DNA of 64,000 nt, taken from the NCBI GenBank assembly GCA_963850195.1, contig CAWKKD010000009.1, positions 682,001-746,000 of the forward strand, in the 5' to 3' direction. Each line of letters begins with the position of its first letter. Positions within the stretch are counted from its first letter, which is position 1. The notes below the pieces were generated by a model. That model was given only the letters and a program-made list of their open reading frames with translations. It had not been told where the DNA came from and made no database searches. Shown one piece after another: positions 55,245 to 63,369 of this stretch. This stretch comes from Actinoallomurus sp963850195 (lineage in GTDB: Bacteria > Actinomycetota > Actinomycetes > Streptosporangiales > Streptosporangiaceae). The position numbers and the translations under genes were made by a program.

Positions 55245-56168
55245 TCACTGGAACAGCGAGCTGGACAGGATGCCCAGGATCCCGGGGCCCAGAACCACGA
55301 TGAACAGGGCCGGGAGGATGCACAGCGCCACCGGGAAGGTGATCTTCACGGGGACCTTCTGGGCGGCCTCCTCGGCGCGCTGCCGCCGCTTGACACGCAT
55401 CTCGTTGGCCTGCTCGCGCAGAATCTTCCCGATCGGGATGCCCAGCTCGGACGCCTGGACCAGCGCGGCCACGAACGCGCGCAGCTCCTCGACCGCCACC
55501 CGGCCCGCCAGCCCGCGCAGCGCCTCCTCGCGCGACTTGCCGATCTGCATCTCCTGGAGGGCACGGGCCAGCTCACCGGCCAGCGGCCCGGTGGTCTGGT
55601 GCGCGACGCGGTGCAGGGCCGCGTCGAAGCCCAGGCCGGCCTCCACGCTGACGCAGAGCAGGTCGAGGATGTTGGGCAGCGCGTGCCGGATGGCGTCCTG
55701 GCGGCGCAGTGCCGCGTTGTACAGCAGCAGGTCGGGCAGGTAGAAGCCGATGGCGGCCCCGGTGGGGCCCATGACCAGCGCGCTCACCGGCCCGTTGCCG
55801 AGCGCCACCAGCCCGAACACCAGGCCCGCCACGACCAGCCCCAGGCCCTTGTAGGCGAGGATGCGCTCGGGCGTCCAGTGGCCCGGGTTGCCCGCGGCCT
55901 CGAGCCGCCGTTGCAGGGTGGCCTCGACGCTGCGGGGCGCCAGGCGTACGGCCAGGCGGCGCATCGTCCGCATCGGTGGTGACAGGCGGCGTGCCGCCGC
56001 CGGTCCGGCCCGCCACGCGCCGCCCTGGCCCGCGTAGTCGTTCTCGATCGAGGCCAGGACCTCGGCGACGCCCGGCGGACGCGGGTCGTTCCGTACCGCC
56101 AGCGTGGCCCCGAGGACGATCGCCCCGGCGATCGCCGCGAGCCCGGTCATCAGCAGCGTGTCCGGCAT
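55245..56168 (-). CDS. tadC: Type II/Tad secretion F-family membrane protein TadC
   Basis: A 307-residue inner-membrane platform protein of the GspF/TadC family. Three to four helices flank a cytoplasmic T2SSF domain (ALPNILDLLCVSVEAGLGFD through EMQIGKSREEALRGLAGRV). It starts 1 bp after the tadB stop. With TadB it forms the platform of the Flp pilus machine, driven by the CpaF ATPase. Confidence 0.92.
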   Translation of the reverse strand: MPDTLLMTGLAAIAGAIVLGATLAVRNDPRPPGVAEVLASIENDYAGQGGAWRAGPAAARRLSPPMRTMRRLAVRLAPRSVEATLQRRLEAAGNPGHWTPERILAYKGLGLVVAGLVFGLVALGNGPVSALVMGPTGAAIGFYLPDLLLYNAALRRQDAIRHALPNILDLLCVSVEAGLGFDAALHRVAHQTTGPLAGELARALQEMQIGKSREEALRGLAGRVAVEELRAFVAALVQASELGIPIGKILREQANEMRVKRRQRAEEAAQKVPVKITFPVALCILPALFIVVLGPGILGILSSSLFQ

Positions 56169-56169
56169 G

Positions 56170-57144
56170 TCAGGCCTCCACCTTGATGATGCGGCTCATC
56201 CAGAACCATCCGACCACCAGCGAGAACGCCCCGACCACCAGCATCAGGACGCCGATCGGCTGGGTGAGGAGCGGGTGCATGTACGCGGGCCGTACGACGA
56301 GCATGAACCCGCCGATCACGAGCGGCAGCGCGATGAGGATGTAGGCCGTCAGCCGGCCTTCGGCCGACAGCGCCTGCACCTGGCGGCGCAGCCGGGTCCG
56401 CTCGCGCATCGTGCCGACCGTCGTGTCGATGACGTCCGCGAGGTTGCCGCCCACCTCCCGCTGGATGTGGATGGCCATGACCACCCAGCTCAGGTCGGGA
56501 CAGTCCATCCGGGCCGCCACCCGGTCGAGTGCGTCCTCGATCGAGACGCCGATGCGCGACTCGGCGACGGCACGCGCCATCTCCCCGCCGAGCGGCCGCA
56601 GGTCCTGCCGGGCGAGCCGCTCCGCCGCCTGCGAGACCGTGAAGCCCGACCGCAGCGAGCTCGCCACGAGCTGCAGCGCGTCGGGAAGCTGGTCCGAGAA
56701 CGCCATCAGCCGCCGCCTGATCCTCGTGCCGAGGTACGCGCGGGTGGCGACCCAGCCCGCCACCGCGCCCAGCAGCAGACCGGCCGCCGGGGCGTCGCTC
56801 GCCACGGCGAGCACCGCGCCGAGCATGGCCGCGGACGCGATCCGCAGGAGCAGCCACTCGTGCGGGCGCAGCGAAAGGCCCGCGCGGTCGAGGTCACGGG
56901 AGATGCGTTCCTCGAGCCCGCGCGAGCGTACGGCCCACTCGCCGAGCGCGAGGAGCGCGCGCGGCGCCCCGCGGCGTACGGAGGTGGCGTCCCGCCGCGG
57001 GTCCGGCGTGCGGTACCGGTCGATCCGCCGCGCCCACTCCGGGCCGCTCGCGGCGCGTGAGAGGCCCCGCACCGCCGCCACCAGGAGCAGTACGGCGAGG
57101 AAGCACGCGCCGAGCCCGGCCTCCAGCACGACCCGGCCGGTCAC
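56170..57144 (-). CDS. tadB: Tad secretion F-family membrane protein TadB
   Basis: A 324-residue T2SSF-domain membrane protein. An N-terminal helix, a basic cytoplasmic stretch (residues about 35-85), a helix pair, and the T2SSF core (QLPDALQLVASSLRSGFTVS; RIGVSIEDALDRVAARMDC) are followed by two C-terminal helices. GTG 57144 overlaps the cpaF stop (GTGA); a longer in-frame reading upstream lies inside cpaF and is unlikely. Confidence 0.9.
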   Translation of the reverse strand: MTGRVVLEAGLGACFLAVLLLVAAVRGLSRAASGPEWARRIDRYRTPDPRRDATSVRRGAPRALLALGEWAVRSRGLEERISRDLDRAGLSLRPHEWLLLRIASAAMLGAVLAVASDAPAAGLLLGAVAGWVATRAYLGTRIRRRLMAFSDQLPDALQLVASSLRSGFTVSQAAERLARQDLRPLGGEMARAVAESRIGVSIEDALDRVAARMDCPDLSWVVMAIHIQREVGGNLADVIDTTVGTMRERTRLRRQVQALSAEGRLTAYILIALPLVIGGFMLVVRPAYMHPLLTQPIGVLMLVVGAFSLVVGWFWMSRIIKVEA

Positions 57145-58523
57145 CAGGCGACCTTGCCGGGCCCGAAGATCTCGTTCGGCACGGAGACGTCCAGGTCGCC
57201 CAGCCGGTCGAGGAGTCGCGGCCGCAGCCCGGTCGGGCGCAGCCGCCCGCCGGGGCGCCCGTGCTCGTCGGCCCCCGCACGCGGGTCGAAGACGAAGATG
57301 TCCTGGAGGGTGATGACGTCGCCCTCCATGCCGGAGACCTCGGTGACGTGGGTGACGCGCCGCGTGCCGTCCTTGAGGCGCGCCTGGTGGATGACCAGGT
57401 CGATGCCCGAGGCGACCTGCTCGCGGATCGCGCGTACCGGCAGCTCCATGCCGGACATCAACACCATGGTCTCCAGCCGCGCCATGGCCTCGCGCGGGGC
57501 GTTGGCGTGCACGGTGGTGAGCGAGCCGTCGTGGCCGGTGTTCATCGCCTGGAGCATGTCGAGCGCGGCACCGTCGCGTACCTCTCCGACGATGATCCGG
57601 TCGGGCCGCATCCGCAGGGAGTTGCGCACGAGGTCCCGTACGGTGATCTCGCCCGCGCCCTCGATGTTGGGCGGCCGGGTCTCCATGCGCAGCACGTGTT
57701 CCTGCCGGAGCTGGAGCTCGGCGGAGTCCTCGATCGTGACGATCCGCTCGTCCGGCGGGATGAACGACGACAGGACGTTCAGCGTCGTGGTCTTGCCCGA
57801 GCCCGTACCGCCCGTGATGAGGATGTTGCGCCGGCCGCGTACGCACGAGGCGATGAACTCGGCGACCTGTGGCGTGAACGTACCGAAGCCGACCAGGTCG
57901 TGCACGGTCAGCGGCTCGGCGGCGAACTTACGGATGGTCAGCAGCGAGCCGTCCAGGGCGACGGGCGGTACGACGGCGTTGATCCGGCTGCCGTCGGGCA
58001 GGCGGGCGTCGACCATCGGGCTGGCCTCGTCGATGCGGCGGCCGACCCGCGAGACGATCTTCTCGATGGTGCGGCGCAGGCTGCCCTCGCCCGCGAACCC
58101 GCTCTCGGCCAGGCTCAGCCGGCCCTCGCGCTCGACGTAGATCTGGCCCGGCCCGTTCACCATGATCTCGGTGATCTCCGGGTCGTTGATGTACGGCTCC
58201 AGCGGGCCGAGCCCGAGGATCTCGTCGGCGATCTCCTGCGCCACCCGTGCGCGGTCGGCCACGGTCATCGGGGTGTCGTCCTGGTCCAGCACGGACTGGA
58301 GGGTGGCGCGCACCTTCTGCTCCAGCTCGACGGCGCCCAGGTCGGTGTCGTACAGGCCGGGGCCGAGCGTCTCGATCAGCGACCCGTGCACCCGGCGCTT
58401 CAGCGCGGCGAACGGGTCGCGCGGCCGGGTCGAGCGCCGGTGCGGCGAGGGCACCAGCGCCGTACCGGAGTCGAGGGGCCCGCCGTCCTGCAGCCGGGCC
58501 AGCCGCTCGCCGAGGGCGCTCAT
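57141..58523 (-). CDS. cpaF: Tad/Flp pilus assembly ATPase CpaF (TadA)
   Basis: A 460-residue secretion ATPase. An N-terminal domain leads to the RecA-like core with Walker A ITGGTGSGKTTTLN (GGTGSGKTT at residues 238-246), Asp box RIVTIEDSAELQL, Walker B DRIIVGEVRDGAALD and the His box TGHDGSLTTVHANAPREAM. It powers Flp pilin assembly. ATG 58523 overlaps the cpaE stop (ATGA). Confidence 0.95.
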   Translation of the reverse strand: MSALGERLARLQDGGPLDSGTALVPSPHRRSTRPRDPFAALKRRVHGSLIETLGPGLYDTDLGAVELEQKVRATLQSVLDQDDTPMTVADRARVAQEIADEILGLGPLEPYINDPEITEIMVNGPGQIYVEREGRLSLAESGFAGEGSLRRTIEKIVSRVGRRIDEASPMVDARLPDGSRINAVVPPVALDGSLLTIRKFAAEPLTVHDLVGFGTFTPQVAEFIASCVRGRRNILITGGTGSGKTTTLNVLSSFIPPDERIVTIEDSAELQLRQEHVLRMETRPPNIEGAGEITVRDLVRNSLRMRPDRIIVGEVRDGAALDMLQAMNTGHDGSLTTVHANAPREAMARLETMVLMSGMELPVRAIREQVASGIDLVIHQARLKDGTRRVTHVTEVSGMEGDVITLQDIFVFDPRAGADEHGRPGGRLRPTGLRPRLLDRLGDLDVSVPNEIFGPGKVAW

Positions 58524-59710
58524 GAGCGCTTCGCCTTGGCCGGGCGCCGGCTCCGGCGGGTGGAGCGCGGCGCGGCGGGCGTGGCCGTACCGCCGGCGCG
58601 CACGTACCGCGCGACCTCGGCGACGGCCCGGCTCACCGGGTGGCGCGGGTCGTCGCGTACGAGGGGGACCCCTCGGTTGATCGAGGCGGGCACGTCCGGG
58701 CTCGTCGGGATGTACGCCGTGATGGGCAGGCCGATGACCCGGTCGATGTCGGCCTGGGACAGGCCCGCCTTGGCGTCGGCCCGGTTGAGGACGACCGCGC
58801 GGCCCTCCACCGGGTAGCCGAGCAGGTCCAGCATGTCGAGGGTGACCCGCAGGCCCTTGAGCGCGGTCACCTCCGGGTTGGCGATCAGCAGGTGCATGTC
58901 GGCGGCGTCGAGGGCGGCCAGCACCTGCTCGCTGAACTGCGGGGGAGTGTCGACCACCACGACGTCGAAGATGCGGCGGAGCACGGTGAGCAGCTCGGTG
59001 ACCAGCGCGCCGGAGATCTTCTCCGCCTCGCCGGGTGCCACGGGGGCCAGGACCGCGCACACCCCGGACGGGTGCCGGACCAGCATCGACTCCACGCCGG
59101 TCTCGTCCATGTGCTCGGCCATCGGGACGGCGTCGACGATCGTGCGCTGGGGCTCGACCCGCAGCATGATGCCGACGTCGCCGAACCCGAGGTCCAGGTC
59201 GAGGACGCAGACGGCCTCGCCCTGCCCGGCCAGGGCCACGGCGAGGTTGGTGGAGACCATCGACTTGCCGCAGCCGCCCTTGCCGGCGAAGACCACGACG
59301 GCCCGGCCGTTCCTGCCCTGCGCCGTGGTCTGGCCCCGCGCCTGCTCGGCGGCGAGCAGGCGGCTGGAGACCTCCCAGCTGCGGCGGCAGGCGTCCATCA
59401 GCGCGGGGAAGTCGCGGTCCGGCACGACCTCGCGTACGCCCGCGCGCATCGCGTCGGCAAGTACGTCGACCTCGATCCGCGTACGGACCAGGATGACGGC
59501 CAGCGCGGAGTGGTCGAGCCGCCGCGCGGCGGCGAACGCCAGGGCGGCCGGCAGGTCGACGCCGGGCCCCAGGACGACGATCAGTTCCTCGCGGTCGGCC
59601 GAGAGTAGCTGCTCCAGGCTCGCCAGGTCGCCGACGGTACGGCCGTGCTCGCGGAAGGTGGCGGCGATCCGGCGGGCGGCCGACTCGTCGGGTTCGCAGA
59701 TGACCGGCAT
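58520..59710 (-). CDS. cpaE: Tad pilus localisation protein CpaE/TadZ
   Basis: A 396-residue protein with an N-terminal receiver-like domain (VICEPDESAARRIAATFREH) and a C-terminal ParA/MinD-type ATPase (FAGKGGCGKSMVSTNLAVAL, deviant Walker A at residues 144-150; VLDLDLGFGDVGIML; VVVDTPPQFSEQVL). CpaE/TadZ places the pilus machine at a cell site. The C-terminal tail is basic (RSTRRSRRPAKAKRS). Overlaps cpaF by 4 bp. Confidence 0.92.
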   Translation of the reverse strand: MPVICEPDESAARRIAATFREHGRTVGDLASLEQLLSADREELIVVLGPGVDLPAALAFAAARRLDHSALAVILVRTRIEVDVLADAMRAGVREVVPDRDFPALMDACRRSWEVSSRLLAAEQARGQTTAQGRNGRAVVVFAGKGGCGKSMVSTNLAVALAGQGEAVCVLDLDLGFGDVGIMLRVEPQRTIVDAVPMAEHMDETGVESMLVRHPSGVCAVLAPVAPGEAEKISGALVTELLTVLRRIFDVVVVDTPPQFSEQVLAALDAADMHLLIANPEVTALKGLRVTLDMLDLLGYPVEGRAVVLNRADAKAGLSQADIDRVIGLPITAYIPTSPDVPASINRGVPLVRDDPRHPVSRAVAEVARYVRAGGTATPAAPRSTRRSRRPAKAKRS

Positions 59711-59724
59711 GTCTCTCCTCTCGG

Positions 59725-60477
59725 CTACTTCAGGAAGGTGAAGCTCGTGACCCCGGGCCCGGCCGGGTCGAGTACGGACGAGTCCGACTGCAGGCCCAGG
59801 TAGAGCGCGCTCTGCTGGGAGCCGCCAGACGTGCCGTTCGCGGCCCAGATGAGCTTCTCGGCCTGCTGCTGGTTGACGGCGAGCGTGACCAGGGTCTTGG
59901 TGTCGGCGCCCGAGGCGGCGTCCTTCGCGGCGCCGCCCGACGGACCGGTGGACAGGACATCGACCCCCGACATCAGCAGCCGGGCCCCGGTGGCGTCGTT
60001 CTTGACCTTGCCGGCCGCGTCCATGAGCTTGTACGAGGCGAAGACCGCGACCTTGGCGCCGGCCTTGACGTAGCCCGCGACCCGCTGCGGGTCCGTGAGC
60101 GCGATGGTCACCGCGAGCGCGCCGTCCGGCACCGAGAACCCCTGCGACCCGCCCTTCGCGACCAGCAGCGGACGCCGGACCAGCTCGCCGGCGCGGAGGC
60201 CCGCGCCGACCACGAGGCCGGACAGGTCGCCGTCGATCGTCGTCACGACATCGTCGGGCAGGCTCTCGGCGGGCATCCGCACGGACCGGACCCAGCCGTC
60301 CGCGAGGCTCGACACCGGAGTGCCGGCCGGGATCGTACGGGCCGCGACCAGCACCTGGACCGCCTGCTTCCCGGCGACCGCGCGCCGGTCGGCGCCCTGG
60401 ACGTACAGGAAGACCAGGGTCGTCCCGGCGGCGGCGAGCAGGAGAGCCGTCACCATCGTGAGCAGTCGGCGTTTCAC
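59725..60477 (-). CDS. cpaB: Flp pilus assembly protein CpaB (RcpC)
   Basis: A 250-residue protein with an N-terminal helix (LLTMVTALLLAAAGTTLVF), then a SAF-domain-like segment (VLVAARTIPAGTPVSSLADG) and a CpaB/RcpC domain (GFSVPDGALAVTIALTDPQR, then VAGYVKAGAKVAVFASY). RcpC/CpaB is needed for Flp biogenesis, probably at the cell surface side of the membrane. ATG 60477; 14 bp upstream of cpaE. Confidence 0.88.
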   Translation of the reverse strand: MKRRLLTMVTALLLAAAGTTLVFLYVQGADRRAVAGKQAVQVLVAARTIPAGTPVSSLADGWVRSVRMPAESLPDDVVTTIDGDLSGLVVGAGLRAGELVRRPLLVAKGGSQGFSVPDGALAVTIALTDPQRVAGYVKAGAKVAVFASYKLMDAAGKVKNDATGARLLMSGVDVLSTGPSGGAAKDAASGADTKTLVTLAVNQQQAEKLIWAANGTSGGSQQSALYLGLQSDSSVLDPAGPGVTSFTFLK

Positions 60478-60504
60478 GTCGTTCCCTTCATGAGTGCGTC
60501 CCGC

Positions 60505-61659
60505 TCAGCCGACGAGCTTCAGCGCGTAGACGCCGTAGTCCTCGCCGGTGGCGGCGATCCGGCCGCGGAACGCCTTGCGGGTGAAGAAGCCGCGCAGGCA
60601 CGGGATGTCCAGGCCGCACAGCCGTCCGGTCCGCCACGACGGGAGGCCGAGCGGCCCCAGGACGGCCCCGGTCGGCTCGAACGCGGCGAACCCGGACACG
60701 TGGTAGCGGTACGTCGCGAACAGCCCGGTCCCGCTCTTGACGACCTGGTCGTAGACCGGGAGGTAGATGACCTTCGGGACGCCGCCGGCGAACAGCTCGC
60801 CCAGGGTCTGGGTGAGCCAGAGGAGCAGCGACCGCCCCTCGCAGAACCCGGTGACCAGGCTGCCGAGCAGGTCGCTCGCAGGCAGGCCCGAGACCTGGTC
60901 GTTCGTACGCACCGTCTGACGGCAGTTCAGGTCACCGGGGCCGAGCAGGAGGGCGAAGTCGCCCTGGGTCGATGAGGGGTCGCCGTCGCAGCCGGCGACC
61001 TTCGGGCTCACGGCGTCCTCCTCGGAGGCCGGCGGGTCCCACGACGGCGAGGGCGGCGCGGTGTACGCGGTCCCGCCCGACGTCGCCTGCCGCCAGGCGC
61101 AGGCCGAGATCATGAACGGGAACGCCCGGTCGACCTGGACCGGCGCGCCCCAGGCTGCGCGGGCGCAGGTGCCCACGGTCGTGCCGGTGTAGGTGCCGAA
61201 CACCGAACCCGCGACCACCGGCGGGAGGACGGTCGTACCGTCCGGCAGCCGGGTGCTCGCGCTCACCTCGACGTACGATCCGGTCGCCGGTGGAGGATCG
61301 GTGCAGGTGGCGAGGTCGGTGGCGCCGTACGCCGGGCACGCGCCGAGGTTCGTGGCCCGCCCGCAGATCCGCCTGATGCCGGCGGCGCCGTCTCCGGCGT
61401 TGGCGTCGGCGAGCCGTCCCGCGTCGCCGCCCGGTCCGGTCGAGGTGTCGCAGCCCGCCTCCGCGCATCCGCGCGCGACCGCCATCACGGCGGCGTCCGC
61501 GCCGCTGCGCAGCTCGCCCTGCTCGAGCTCCAGCCGGCCGCCGTCCACCACGACGGCGAACATCGCCAGCAGCATGCCGCTCGCGACCAGGACGCCGAAC
61601 AGCACCTGGATGGCGCCCTCGTCCCCGCGCGCTCTCCGCCGGCGGTTCAGCCCTGGCAT
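60505..61659 (-). CDS. TadG-like pseudopilin / surface protein
   Basis: A 384-residue protein with a type IV-pilin-like N-terminus (RARGDEGAIQVLFGVLVASG, MLLAMFAVVVDGGRLELEQG) related to the Flp/TadG helix, then a long Cys-rich extracytoplasmic region. The helix after EGAIQVLFG is the membrane anchor. Proteins in this position (TadF/TadG-like) are minor pilins in Tad operons. ATG 61659; its start overlaps tadE by 13 bp. Confidence 0.75.
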   Translation of the reverse strand: MPGLNRRRRARGDEGAIQVLFGVLVASGMLLAMFAVVVDGGRLELEQGELRSGADAAVMAVARGCAEAGCDTSTGPGGDAGRLADANAGDGAAGIRRICGRATNLGACPAYGATDLATCTDPPPATGSYVEVSASTRLPDGTTVLPPVVAGSVFGTYTGTTVGTCARAAWGAPVQVDRAFPFMISACAWRQATSGGTAYTAPPSPSWDPPASEEDAVSPKVAGCDGDPSSTQGDFALLLGPGDLNCRQTVRTNDQVSGLPASDLLGSLVTGFCEGRSLLLWLTQTLGELFAGGVPKVIYLPVYDQVVKSGTGLFATYRYHVSGFAAFEPTGAVLGPLGLPSWRTGRLCGLDIPCLRGFFTRKAFRGRIAATGEDYGVYALKLVG

Positions 61660-62030
61660 TGCATGACACCCTTGCTGGTCAGTGTCGGGTCGCTCATGCC
61701 CGGCAGGACGACGTACGTGAACGCGTAGGAGACCGTCACGGTGACCGTGGCCGTCGGCGGCGCGTCGTCCGGGCACGGACCGTCCCAGCCGATCGAGACC
61801 GGGTCCAGGGAGCCGGCCGCGAGCCGTACGCGGTCATCGACCAGGTTCTTGGGCTCGCCCACCGCGGCCATCCGGGCGCCCTCGCGCGCGGCCTGCGTGA
61901 GCTCGATCCGCGCGTTCAGGAGCCGGCCGAAGTCGATCGTGGCGAAGACGATCAACATCATGATCGGCAGGATCAGCCCGAACTCCACCGCGGCCGCGCC
62001 GCGGTCGCGTCGTTCTCGGTCGCCGTTCAC
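61647..62030 (-). CDS. tadE: TadE-like pseudopilin
   Basis: A 127-residue protein with the TadE signature: after a charged start (RERRDRG) comes AAAVEFGLILPIMMLIVFAT, the prepilin-like helix with Glu at position 5 after the predicted cleavage Gly. A short beta-rich periplasmic-side domain follows. GTG 62030 is chosen; no strong ribosome-binding site is visible. It lies between flp and the tadG-like gene. Confidence 0.85.
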   Translation of the reverse strand: MNGDRERRDRGAAAVEFGLILPIMMLIVFATIDFGRLLNARIELTQAAREGARMAAVGEPKNLVDDRVRLAAGSLDPVSIGWDGPCPDDAPPTATVTVTVSYAFTYVVLPGMSDPTLTSKGVMQCQG

Positions 62031-62086
62031 GGTGAGTGACGCCGGAAGCACGCGGGAGCGAGGCTCCGCGTCCTCCGGCTCCGGAG

Positions 62087-62290
62087 TCACTTCGAGGTGA
62101 TCCGGGTGGACAGCGTGTTGGAGAACCAGTCGGAGATGTTGTTGCCGAAGGCCACGGCCCCGACCAGGATGGCGACGACGACCACCCCGATGAGCAGGCC
62201 GTACTCCACCATGGTCGCACCGCGGTCGGTGTCGGTGGAGCGACGTGCCATCAGCCGCGTGACGGCGTGCAGGATCGCGTTCGTGAGCAT
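62087..62290 (-). CDS. flp: Flp pilin
   Basis: A 67-residue prepilin. After a leader of 24 residues ending RSTDTDRG comes ATMVEYGLLIGVVVVAILVG, with Glu5 and Tyr6 of the mature protein as in Flp pilins cleaved by TadV. The C-terminus is short (SNTLSTRITSK). ATG 62290 is preceded by GGAAAGG. It heads the Tad operon; the prepilin peptidase gene is absent from this window. Confidence 0.92.
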   Translation of the reverse strand: MLTNAILHAVTRLMARRSTDTDRGATMVEYGLLIGVVVVAILVGAVAFGNNISDWFSNTLSTRITSK

Positions 62291-62340
62291 GGGGGCACCT
62301 TTCCGAGCGTGGAGGCATCGGGGGTGATGCCCGCCCCGGC

Positions 62341-62357
62341 GGTGACGTGGCGTCACC
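62341..62357. promoter_or_regulatory. Inverted repeat GGTGACG-TGG-CGTCACC
   Basis: A perfect 7-bp inverted repeat around TGG, about 50 bp upstream of the flp start codon. Half-sites TGAC/GTCA are spaced like BldD boxes in actinobacteria, but the central bases do not match, so the regulator is uncertain. Confidence 0.55.
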
Positions 62358-62401
62358 TGCGGGGGTCCAGCTTGGAGACCGGTCGAAGGTGATCAGAAGG
62401 A

Positions 62402-62453
62402 CCGAACGGTCAGGAAAAACCGCCCGAACGGCCGAGGTGTCCTCCGAACGGCC
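62402..62453. repeat. Three phased CCGAACGGYC repeats
   Basis: CCGAACGG(T/C)C occurs at 62402, 62424 and 62444, spaced 22 and 20 bp, i.e. about two helical turns. Each is itself nearly palindromic (CCG-AA-CGG). They lie between the divergent flp operon and luxR-type gene, like an array of operator half-sites. Confidence 0.6.
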
Positions 62454-62604
62454 GACACGAGGCCGTGGCCTGGGGCTTTCTACGCTGAGTATTCGGTATC
62501 GACCGCTTTGGGCTTATTCAGCTACTGTGTGCGAGAAATAGCGCCGGACCTGGGCGAACATCGCCTCAGGGTCCGGCGCGGTCGTCCTCTCCCGGGGAGG
62601 TCCG

Positions 62605-63279
62605 TTGGGCATCCGTCTCGTCGCGGTCGACGCTCACACGCTCTGCCGCTATGGCCTGGCACGCGTCGTCGAGGATCGGCCCGACATCGAGCTGGTCGGT
62701 GAGGCGTCGACGGCCGCCGAGGCCGAGGCGCGACTCGACGCGTTCGACCCCGACGTGGTCACGGTCGCCGCCTCGCTGCCCGACGGCGACGGGCTCGCGC
62801 TGGTACGCACGCTGCGGGAGCGCCGGCCACGGCTCGGCGTCGTCGTGATGGCCGCCGTCGACCACGACGACCCGCTGTTTCGCGCGATGGAGGCACGGGC
62901 GTCCGCGTACGTCGCGAGGACCGCCACGGCCGACGAGATGGTCGCCCTGATCCGGCACGCCGCGGTGGCGCCCGAGTCGTTCACCGCGTCGGGGCTGGTC
63001 GCCGCGCTCGGCCGGCGCCGTACCGGCGAACTGCTCAGCTCGCGCGAGCGCGAGGTGCTCACGCTGTTGATGCAGGGGCTGTCGATCGCGGAGATGGCGC
63101 GCGTGATGCACCTGAGCCACTCCACGGCCAAGACCTACACCGCGCGGCTGTACGACAAGCTGGGCGCCGCCAACCGCGCCCAGGCGCTCATGGCGGCACT
63201 GCGCCAGGGACTGATCCGGCAGGACGACCCGTCGTTCGGGCCGTCGTCCGGGAGGCGGGACCGGCTCGACATGAAGTGA
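62605..63279 (+). CDS. LuxR-type response regulator with degenerate receiver
   Basis: A 224-residue NarL/FixJ-type regulator. The C-terminal helix-turn-helix (LSSREREVLTLLMQGLSIAE, LSHSTAKTYTARLYDKLGAA) is intact. The receiver domain is altered: the usual acidic pair reads VDAH (Asp9-Ala10), the phosphorylated Asp position reads VVTVAAS (Ala55), and the conserved Lys region reads YVARTA (Arg105). It is therefore unlikely to be phosphorylated. TTG 62605 has GGGGAGG just upstream. It diverges from the Tad operon, and no histidine kinase is adjacent. Confidence 0.85.
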   Translation: MGIRLVAVDAHTLCRYGLARVVEDRPDIELVGEASTAAEAEARLDAFDPDVVTVAASLPDGDGLALVRTLRERRPRLGVVVMAAVDHDDPLFRAMEARASAYVARTATADEMVALIRHAAVAPESFTASGLVAALGRRRTGELLSSREREVLTLLMQGLSIAEMARVMHLSHSTAKTYTARLYDKLGAANRAQALMAALRQGLIRQDDPSFGPSSGRRDRLDMK

Positions 63280-63369
63280 TCGTTGTTCGACTTCTCACAG
63301 TAGGCAACCGCTGACGGTTGGTGAGAGTAGGGTCGGGCGGAACTTCGCACCCGATCCCACTGGATCCGC

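Noticed and set aside
62087..62290. Considered whether the 67-aa Flp gene is a random short frame
   Set aside because: The prepilin motif with Gly, Glu5 and Tyr6 and the Tad context make it a real gene.
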